From: an uncultured Flavobacteriales bacterium
GTDB lineage: Bacteria; Bacteroidota; Bacteroidia; Flavobacteriales; Vicingaceae
Reading direction: 5' to 3'
DNA: 9,073 nucleotides
Assembly: GCA_913052515.1 (NCBI GenBank)
Contig: CAJXFJ010000046.1
Coordinates: 1-9,073 of the forward strand
The notes beneath the pieces were generated by a model. It had not been told where the DNA came from. It saw only the letters and a list, made by a program, of their open reading frames with translations, and ran no database searches. The position numbers and the translations under genes are program-made. This document shows, piece by piece, positions 1-5,274 of this stretch; within the stretch, counting starts at the first letter, position 1, and the number at the start of each line of letters is the position of its first letter.

Positions 1-1061
1 TGTCTGGCAGTTGAAGTTGCACTAATAAATATGAGAATAACTCCAACTACAAATAATGAAATGGCTGTTAAACTGAAAGCTTTCGTTTGTGGCCCTTTAA
101 ATCTTAGTAATAATTTTAAGCCTCCATATAGAATTCCTAAAACAGGCATTAATACTACCAATGAAATTCCAACCAAACCAATTCCATACATTAAATCAGA
201 ACTGAAGAATAGATTAGCATATTCACTAAACCAGTTTTGATCAATCTTCGCATCGTTAATTCCAACATCAAAAGGCCCCCCAGAAAGAACGATTAAGTAT
301 GAAATAAGAGCCAGTGCCGCAGCAATTACAAGTAGTACAGCGATTACTTTTACTATTAATAAGGCTGCGTAATAAAGTATTTTTCCAAAGAACTCAAAGA
401 ATCGATAGATTCCATGTTTTGCTTTTTCTCCATATTCAGCCGTTTCTCCTTTATTTACTTTTTTTTTAAAAGTGTTAAACTCGTCTTTTATAGCATTTCC
501 TATGCTGTCAACATTAATGGGTTCTCCCTTCATTTCTAGTTTTTCGGCAGTAGTTTTTGCTGAGGGAATTATAATCCATAAGATCAAATAAACAAGAAGA
601 CCGGTTCCAAAACCAAAAAAGGCAATCAGAAACCCAGCTCTTAGCCAAATTTTATCAATTCCAAAATAGTAGCCAATTCCAGAGCACACTCCACCAATTA
701 CATTATCGTCATCATCTCTATAAAGCTTTTTACTATAAAACTTTTTTGAACTACTAGATGTGTTTGAAGACTTTGACTCTTCAGCATACTCTTCATCTTC
801 ACTAACGTAAGCTTCAGGTTCACCCATAACTTCAATCACTTCATTGACGTTTAGCATGGTAATTACTTCTTTACCATTTTCAAGCGCCTTATTGAATAGC
901 TCGGCAATTCTTGCTTCAATGTCAGCCATGATTTCATCTTTACCATCAGAATCATGAAAATAGTTTCGAATGGTATTTAAGTAGTGGTGCAATTTATCGT
1001 AAGCATCTGCTTCAATATGAAACACTACTCCACTTATGTTTGCTGTAACAGTTTTATTCAT
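1..1061 (-). CDS. PspC-domain membrane protein (3' part outside window)
   Basis: This open frame starts with ATG at 1061 and reads 353 codons to the left edge without a stop, so the C-terminal part is missing. Residues 1-85 form a soluble region of the kind common in Bacteroidota PspC proteins (HIEADAYDKL, then DIEARIAELF and VIEVMGEPEAY). An acidic, Ser-rich linker follows (about 86-107). The PspC domain spans about 111-166, with the signature IGGVCSGIGYYFGID and a membrane helix ending LILWIIIP. Further hydrophobic segments lie near 226-260, 290-318 and 331-350. PspC proteins belong to phage-shock-type envelope-stress responses; a role in envelope stress here is inferred. The gene begins 13 nt after the PadR stop, so the two are probably co-transcribed. 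No strong Shine-Dalgarno sequence is seen. A run of nine A residues (459-467 on the complement) encodes Lys-Lys-Lys in frame. The family assignment is firm; the exact role is not. Confidence 0.9.
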   Translation of the reverse strand, partial: MNKTVTANISGVVFHIEADAYDKLHHYLNTIRNYFHDSDGKDEIMADIEARIAELFNKALENGKEVITMLNVNEVIEVMGEPEAYVSEDEEYAEESKSSNTSSSSKKFYSKKLYRDDDDNVIGGVCSGIGYYFGIDKIWLRAGFLIAFFGFGTGLLVYLILWIIIPSAKTTAEKLEMKGEPINVDSIGNAIKDEFNTFKKKVNKGETAEYGEKAKHGIYRFFEFFGKILYYAALLIVKVIAVLLVIAAALALISYLIVLSGGPFDVGINDAKIDQNWFSEYANLFFSSDLMYGIGLVGISLVVLMPVLGILYGGLKLLLRFKGPQTKAFSLTAISLFVVGVILIFISATSTAR

Positions 1062-1074
1062 TTTGGCTAGTATT

Positions 1075-1413
1075 TTATGCTTTGGGGTTTTTATTTCTAG
1101 TTAGGTTTACGGCATTGACTAATTCCGTCCAAGTTGATTCTAGTTCTTTTAAGAATTCAACTCCAACTTCTGTTAATGCATAGTATTTTCGAGGAGGACC
1201 TGATTTTGATTCTTCCCAACGGTACTTTAAAAGTCCCGCATTTTTTAATCGAGTAAGTAAAGGGTATAAGGTACCTTCTACCACAATTAATTTTCCTTCT
1301 TTTAGCTTATCTATAATTTCAGAAGGATAAGCCTCTTGAGATTCTAAAATGGAAAGAATACAAAATTCTAATACTCCTTTGCGCATTTGCGCTTTTGTGT
1401 TTTCTATCTTCAT
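1075..1413 (-). CDS. PadR-family transcriptional regulator
   Basis: This 112-aa protein has the PadR winged-helix DNA-binding fold. The N-terminal helices (residues 7-39: KGVLEFCILSIL, YPSEIIDKL) lead to the recognition-helix signature EGTLYPLLTRLKNAGLL (46-62). The wing follows, SGPPRKYYALTEVG (71-84), and then a short C-terminal dimerisation helix. The length fits the short-C-terminus subfamily of PadR repressors, which usually repress their own operon and release DNA on binding a small ligand or on stress. It lies between the DUF4252-like gene (14 nt upstream) and the PspC-domain gene (13 nt downstream), so it probably regulates this three-gene unit. The ligand cannot be told from the sequence. 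The start at 1413 is the first ATG and gives a typical N-terminus. Confidence 0.93.
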   Translation of the reverse strand: MKIENTKAQMRKGVLEFCILSILESQEAYPSEIIDKLKEGKLIVVEGTLYPLLTRLKNAGLLKYRWEESKSGPPRKYYALTEVGVEFLKELESTWTELVNAVNLTRNKNPKA

Positions 1414-1427
1414 GAGTATTCTTTGTC

Positions 1428-1865
1428 TTAATTTTTATTGCTCACTTTCATTTTTCCGTAAACTGAAAGCAAGATTATTTTTTCGTCTTCTATCACTACA
1501 AAATGAGCTTCTTTGACTTCTTTTCCATTTCTAATGATCCAAAGACTAACCTGATTATCATCATTTTCACCTTCCTCAAAGTCTATCCATTCAAATCCTT
1601 CTTCTTCAAAAAGATGATTGATATCTAAACTGGTGGTAGTTTCATTTACAATCAACATTCTACCTTTTTCGAAATCACCAGTTATGAGTTTTTCTTTTCC
1701 ATTAAAATCAATATCCATATCAAAAAAGTCTATCATTTTTTTGGATAAACTCATGCTAAATGCATCATAATTTTTTTCAATTTGATTGTAAACTTTATTG
1801 GCATCTGCATTTCCAGCTAATAAGCTATTTGCTGAAAATAAAAGAATGATAAGAATTTGTTTCAT
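1428..1865 (-). CDS. Small exported DUF4252-like protein
   Basis: I place the start at the ATG at 1865, giving 145 aa. The frame stays open upstream to 1919, but that extension crosses the promoter -7 element at 1888-1895 and would hide a clear signal peptide. From 1865 the protein begins MKQILIILLFSANSLLAG, a short basic then hydrophobic export signal with likely cleavage near residues 17-20. The mature part has FSMSLSKKMIDFF (36-48), a very acidic middle (88-104) and an ending ILLSVYGKMKVS (131-142). The order and character match DUF4252 proteins of Bacteroidota, whose biochemical function is not known; the match is by eye and moderate. It is the first gene of the operon with padR and the PspC gene, suggesting a periplasmic or envelope component of the same response. 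There is no lipobox cysteine, so a lipoprotein is unlikely. Confidence 0.75.
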   Translation of the reverse strand: MKQILIILLFSANSLLAGNADANKVYNQIEKNYDAFSMSLSKKMIDFFDMDIDFNGKEKLITGDFEKGRMLIVNETTTSLDINHLFEEEGFEWIDFEEGENDDNQVSLWIIRNGKEVKEAHFVVIEDEKIILLSVYGKMKVSNKN

Positions 1866-1887
1866 GATTGTATTATTTAATGCTATG

Positions 1888-1919
1888 CAAAGATATATAC
1901 AAAAAAAGGTATTATGCAA
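1888..1919 (-). promoter_or_regulatory. Bacteroidota-type promoter of the DUF4252-padR-pspC operon
   Basis: On the minus strand a perfect TAnnTTTG -7 element (TATCTTTG, 1895 down to 1888) lies 22 nt upstream of the ATG at 1865. A TTG -33 element lies at 1919-1917, with a 21-nt spacer, inside the 17-23 nt range known for this phylum. It decides the start choice for the first gene. Confidence 0.65.
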
Positions 1920-1937
1920 TACATAGTACTAAATATT
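1918..1937. promoter_or_regulatory. Imperfect palindrome, candidate PadR operator
   Basis: A 20-bp inverted repeat with 8 of 10 pairs matching is centred between 1927 and 1928, around a perfect TAGTACTA core (1924-1931) with AATA/TATT outer arms. It overlaps the -33 element of the operon promoter. A second inverted repeat, GTATT-N4-AATAC (1909-1922), overlaps it. PadR proteins bind dyad sites at their own promoters, so this is a plausible operator; that is inference, since short AT-rich palindromes arise by chance. Confidence 0.35.
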
Positions 1938-1997
1938 TTTCAAAAAATAGTTTAAGATATTGAAAATCAAGTTTGTATAATTTGAAGTTAATCTAGC

Positions 1998-2024
1998 TTG
2001 GTTTTGTTATTCTTTCTAAATTTG
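1998..2024 (+). promoter_or_regulatory. Bacteroidota-type promoter of the TerC gene
   Basis: A perfect -7 element TAAATTTG (2017-2024) lies 19 nt upstream of the ATG at 2044. A TTG (1998-2000) lies 16 nt before it, one base shorter than the usual spacer range, so the -33 assignment is weaker than the -7. I see no structured leader such as a Mn-sensing yybP-ykoY element in the short 5' UTR this promoter implies. Confidence 0.55.
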
Positions 2025-2043
2025 TGCAAAACGAAAATAGATC

Positions 2044-2763
2044 ATGGAGATATTTTTACATTCTGAGGCATGGATTAGCTTACTTACCTTAACTTTTTTA
2101 GAAATTGTTTTGGGTATTGATAATATCATTTTTATCTCCATCGTATCCGATCGACTTCCAAAAGATTCTCAAGCTAAAGCAAGAACAATCGGATTAATCT
2201 TAGCGATAATCATGCGAGTTGCTTTGCTGTTTGCGATTAGTTGGATTGTTCACTTAACGGAACCTATCTTAACGATTTTAGATTACGAATTGAGTTTCAG
2301 GGATTTAATTTTAATTGTTGGAGGACTCTTTTTATTAGCGAAGAGTACTTCAGAAATACATGAAAAAATAGAGGGTGATGCTCATACTGAGGAGAATTCA
2401 AAGGCAGTTAAAACTACAATATCAAAGGCGATTACTCAAATTGTGCTCTTAGATGTTGTGTTTTCTTTTGATTCAATTCTTACAGCCGTTGGTTTATCGA
2501 ATCAGATAGTGATTATGATTATGGCAGTTGTTATCGCTTTAGTAATCATGTTGATTTTTGCCAAAAAAGTAAGCGATTTTGTGAATGAAAACCCGACGGT
2601 TAAAATGTTGGCTCTAGCCTTTTTACTCATGATTGGAACCCTTTTGATTTTGGATGGAGCTCATGTCCATGTTCCTAAAGGATATATATACTTCTCTTTG
2701 GTATTTTCATTATTGGTTGAGTTTTTAAATCAACGATTACGAAAAAAAGCAAAGAAAAATTAA
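2044..2763 (+). CDS. TerC-family integral membrane protein
   Basis: This 239-aa protein is a complete short TerC-type membrane protein. The two diagnostic acidic membrane motifs are present: LEIVLGIDNIIFISI (19-33) and its internal-repeat counterpart LDVVFSFDSILTAVGL (136-151). About seven hydrophobic helices can be drawn (near 10-33, 48-70, 86-100, 128-150, 155-173, 187-203 and 212-228). A His/Glu-bearing cytoplasmic or periplasmic loop lies at 101-120 and a basic tail at the end (RLRKKAKK). Family members such as Alx and YceF/MeeY have been linked to manganese export and to metal loading of exocytoplasmic proteins, and TerC itself to tellurite resistance; which applies here cannot be told. 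There is no ter gene cluster nearby, so a tellurite role is not suggested. The gene is monocistronic, and its stop overlaps that of the convergent mqnE. Confidence 0.93.
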   Translation: MEIFLHSEAWISLLTLTFLEIVLGIDNIIFISIVSDRLPKDSQAKARTIGLILAIIMRVALLFAISWIVHLTEPILTILDYELSFRDLILIVGGLFLLAKSTSEIHEKIEGDAHTEENSKAVKTTISKAITQIVLLDVVFSFDSILTAVGLSNQIVIMIMAVVIALVIMLIFAKKVSDFVNENPTVKMLALAFLLMIGTLLILDGAHVHVPKGYIYFSLVFSLLVEFLNQRLRKKAKKN

Positions 2764-3908
2764 GCCTCAACTAGCTCATCTACAGAATAGTCTTTTACAA
2801 TATTATAAACACTATCTCTCTCAAGTGGAACCCTTCCAACAGCTTTTATTAAGCTAATTAATTCTTGTGTTGTCATAGTAGGAGATTGCTCTTCTGCACC
2901 TGCCATAGAATAAATCTTAGTTGAGTCATCTATGGTGCCATCAATGTCATTTACTCCATAATTCAGACTTAATTGTGCGGTATCTCTTCCAATCATAGGC
3001 CAGTAGGCTTTCAAATGTGGGAAGTTATCCATGTAAATTCTAGCTATGGCATACGTTTTTAAGTCTTCAATTACAGATACTTCTGGAATATGTGACATTT
3101 GATTATTTCCATTTCTAAACTTTAATGGAATGAAGGTATTAAAACCTCCTGTTTTATCTTGGAGCGTTCTCAATCGTTCCATATGGTCTACCAAGTGTTC
3201 TGCTTTTTCAATATGTCCATAAAGCATGGTTGCATTTGATGGCATTCCAATTTCGTGAGCAGCTTGGTGAATGGCAAGCCATTGTTCCGATGAACATTTG
3301 TCTTTGCAAATTTCATTTCGAATGTCTTCAGCAAAAATTTCTGCACCACCACCCGGCAGAGAATCTTGACCATGATCCTTCAAGATTTGCAAACCTTCCT
3401 TGTAAGATACTTTGGCTTTTCGGCACATGTATTCTAATTCAACAGCTGTAAAGGCTTTCACATGAATGCTTGGCCTTATTTCTTTAATTTTCTTAATCAA
3501 ATTAGCGAAATAATCTAAACCCATCTTGGGGTGGACTCCACCAACAATATGAACTTCAGTAATATCTGAATCATTATAAGATTTAACAGTTTCTATAATT
3601 TCTTCTTCAGACATTTCCCAAGCATCGTAGTCTCCTTTGTCTCTCAGCAATTTAGAATAAGCACAAAATTTGCAATCAAAAACACAAATATTTGTTGGCT
3701 CAACATGAAAATTCTTGTTGAAATAAGTTTTATCTCCATGCTTTCTCTCTCTAATGTAATTTGCAAGGGCCCCAACAAAATTTAAATCTGCGTTTTCAAA
3801 AAGGTGTATTCCTTCTTGCGAATTGATTCTTTCTTCTTTTAAAACTTTGTCAACGATTTGATTTAAAATCGGATCATTCGTTTCTTTCTTCAGCAGTTCA
3901 ATATTCAT
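2760..3908 (-). CDS. mqnE: Aminofutalosine synthase (radical SAM), menaquinone biosynthesis
   Basis: This 382-aa protein is a radical SAM enzyme with the CxxxCxxC [4Fe-4S] motif at Cys75, Cys79 and Cys82 (TNICVFDCKFCAY). The SAM-binding GGVHP (123-127), VKAFTAVE (150-157) and LPGGGAEIF (184-192) follow. The C-terminal half has RNGNNQMSHI (265-274), WPMIGRDTAQLSLNYGVND (303-321) and DGTIDDSTKI (323-332). This pattern fits MqnE, which joins SAM-derived adenosine to the enolpyruvyl group of MqnA product to make aminofutalosine in the cytoplasm. The related MqnC and the F420 enzyme CofH are the main alternatives; length and the C-terminal motifs favour MqnE. No other mqn gene is in the window, so the rest of the futalosine pathway must lie elsewhere. 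It has its own -7 element at 3928-3935, 19 nt upstream of the start. Confidence 0.88.
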   Translation of the reverse strand: MNIELLKKETNDPILNQIVDKVLKEERINSQEGIHLFENADLNFVGALANYIRERKHGDKTYFNKNFHVEPTNICVFDCKFCAYSKLLRDKGDYDAWEMSEEEIIETVKSYNDSDITEVHIVGGVHPKMGLDYFANLIKKIKEIRPSIHVKAFTAVELEYMCRKAKVSYKEGLQILKDHGQDSLPGGGAEIFAEDIRNEICKDKCSSEQWLAIHQAAHEIGMPSNATMLYGHIEKAEHLVDHMERLRTLQDKTGGFNTFIPLKFRNGNNQMSHIPEVSVIEDLKTYAIARIYMDNFPHLKAYWPMIGRDTAQLSLNYGVNDIDGTIDDSTKIYSMAGAEEQSPTMTTQELISLIKAVGRVPLERDSVYNIVKDYSVDELVEA

Positions 3909-3927
3909 TTGTGAAATTCTATTTTTA

Positions 3928-3935
3928 CAAAGGTA
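3928..3935 (-). promoter_or_regulatory. -7 element of the mqnE promoter
   Basis: TACCTTTG on the minus strand matches TAnnTTTG exactly and ends 19 nt before the mqnE ATG at 3908. It lies in the 45-nt gap after the peptidase gene, suggesting mqnE is transcribed on its own. No well-placed -33 TTG is seen; the nearest (3964-3962) has a 26-nt spacer. Confidence 0.5.
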
Positions 3936-3953
3936 CGATGCTATTTTGAACCC

Positions 3954-5150
3954 TTATAAAACAACTATTTTTTTAGAAAGGTTTATTTTTTCTGAAGAGA
4001 ATTGAATAAAGTAAATTCCCTTTTCAAGCCTGCCAAGGTCTAATTCAATTGTATTGCTTGAAATTATAGGCTCAGTTTGAACCAATTCACCAATTTGGTT
4101 AAATACACTAATGTTAAAATCAATTGCTTCAATGGATGGATCAAATTGAATGGAAACTTTATTCTTTGTTGGATTTGGAAAAATTTGAATGTCTTGAGCT
4201 TTTTCTAAATCGTTAATTCCCACAGGAACACAACCTTTAGATAAGATGAGAGAAGTTCTTGAACTTACTATTGCTTGTCGCATGGCTTCTTTTTGACCTT
4301 CCGTAAAATTTCCCATGCAGCGGTCAAATACATAGCCCATAAAATTGCTCAACATATCTTTGCTACCACAGCTGCTTTGTGGCACAGTTGGACATAACTC
4401 ATAAATAACCCCCTGATTTGGAGTGTCGGCAATTCCATCATCATTAGAGCAACTTTCGTTACTTCCCCAAGGGTGAAGTAGATTAAGCCAATGGCCTACT
4501 TCATGTGTGGCAGTTCTACCTTTGTCATAATTATTTTGCACATTTCCAACTCTTCCAAAATTGGTGTAATGAATCACTACGCCATCCCGATCAGCAGGTG
4601 AACCTGGAGGGAAAGCAAAACCGGCTACATTCGGACCTAAATCACAAACCCAAATATTTAAGTACAAATCTCGATTCCAAGCAGGAGATTCTTGATAATA
4701 CTTATTTGTTAATCCAATGTTGTCAGTTGAAGTTTGTGTTCTTATAATGCCATCAGTAGGGTTTCCATTCGGGTCTCTAGTAGCCAAACAAAATTCAATA
4801 GCCACATCAGCTTTCGAAAATCCAGCTTCAACATTTGTGGTATCTGCATTTAATAATCTATAATCTTCATTCAATACCTCAATTTGTGATTGAATTTGGT
4901 TTAAGGAAATGTTTTCTCCTGCATCTTTATATAAAACATGAATAACTATTGGGATGGTAAAAATGGTTTCACTTTTCTGCTCAGATCGACTGTTTTTTCC
5001 TTTTTGAATCATTTGCTGATGCAATAAGTAATCCGCAGTATTCGTATAAATTTCTAGCACAGAATCAGATAAGCATCGACTTGATTGATGCTGACCAAAA
5101 CTCATTTGCGAGAGTAATACGAAGCAAATCCATAAAATAAATTTATTCAT
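3954..5150 (-). CDS. Secreted M43 (cytophagalysin/pappalysin-like) zinc metallopeptidase with T9SS sorting domain
   Basis: This 398-aa protein begins with a Sec signal peptide (residues 1-19, MNKFILWICFVLLSQMSFG, likely cut before Gln20). A propeptide-like stretch follows to about residue 62. The peptidase domain (about 63-305) carries the metzincin zinc motif HEVGHWLNLLH, with His216, His220 and His226 as ligands and Glu217 as catalytic base. The Met-turn is in NFMGY (Met271). Cysteines at 234, 253, 261, 278 and 307 could form disulfides. The C-terminal 80 residues are a type A T9SS sorting domain (IFPNPTKNKVSIQF at 323-336, then LEKGIYFIQF and KKIVVL at the end). This directs export across the outer membrane and surface attachment or release. 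The substrate is unknown; protein degradation for nutrition is the usual role. There is no terminator between it and mqnE, and no clear promoter upstream. Confidence 0.93.
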   Translation of the reverse strand: MNKFILWICFVLLSQMSFGQHQSSRCLSDSVLEIYTNTADYLLHQQMIQKGKNSRSEQKSETIFTIPIVIHVLYKDAGENISLNQIQSQIEVLNEDYRLLNADTTNVEAGFSKADVAIEFCLATRDPNGNPTDGIIRTQTSTDNIGLTNKYYQESPAWNRDLYLNIWVCDLGPNVAGFAFPPGSPADRDGVVIHYTNFGRVGNVQNNYDKGRTATHEVGHWLNLLHPWGSNESCSNDDGIADTPNQGVIYELCPTVPQSSCGSKDMLSNFMGYVFDRCMGNFTEGQKEAMRQAIVSSRTSLILSKGCVPVGINDLEKAQDIQIFPNPTKNKVSIQFDPSIEAIDFNISVFNQIGELVQTEPIISSNTIELDLGRLEKGIYFIQFSSEKINLSKKIVVL

Positions 5151-5274
5151 AAGTCAAATATCTGAATATTAAGCAAGCAACGCTTTGGTATAAATAAACG
5201 TCTTTAGGGCGTAAGTATTTGTGGTAGATAACTTACTTTTCCCTGTAGCCCTCTTTTTATAGAGGGCTTTTTCA
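5151..5274. other. Intergenic region with plus-strand structured segment
   Basis: This 124-bp gap separates two minus-strand genes. No convincing TAnnTTTG promoter for the peptidase is seen: a near match at 5155-5162 (GATATTTG on the minus strand) is too close to the start codon. On the plus strand it holds a small hairpin (arms 5211-5216 and 5231-5236, loop 14 nt) followed by a terminator-like hairpin. No open frame of note is present. Confidence 0.6.
5247..5272 (+). terminator. Rho-independent terminator-like hairpin, plus-strand orientation
   Basis: Arms AGCCCTCT (5247-5254) and AGAGGGCT (5261-5268) form a perfect 8-bp, GC-containing stem with a 6-nt loop, followed by a T run (5268-5272). 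This is a textbook intrinsic terminator on the plus strand. On the minus strand the stem is followed by ACAGGGAAAAG, with no U-tract, although it starts only a few bases after the stop codon of the minus-strand nuclease gene. It may still act there as a 3'-end stabilising hairpin. Confidence 0.7.

Noticed and set aside
31..240. 69-aa plus-strand open frame
   Set aside because: It lies antisense to the PspC-domain gene, has no family resemblance, and its frame is explained by the coding pattern of the opposite strand.
1866..1919. N-terminal extension of the DUF4252-like protein from the ATG at 1919
   Set aside because: It would run through the -7 promoter element and bury the signal peptide; the ATG at 1865 gives a normal exported protein.
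1938..2043. Manganese (yybP-ykoY) riboswitch before the TerC gene
   Set aside because: The -7 element lies 19 nt before the start codon, leaving no room for the leader, and no conserved riboswitch core is visible.
2044..2763. Tellurite-resistance locus
   Set aside because: Only a TerC-family protein is present; no TerD/TerB-type genes flank it, so the name alone does not support the function.
3188..3451. Two short open frames (61 and 73 aa) inside the mqnE region
   Set aside because: Both are out-of-frame or antisense shadows of mqnE, whose radical SAM frame is conserved throughout.
4505..4747. 80-aa plus-strand open frame
   Set aside because: It is antisense to the catalytic domain of the peptidase gene and shows no protein-like features.
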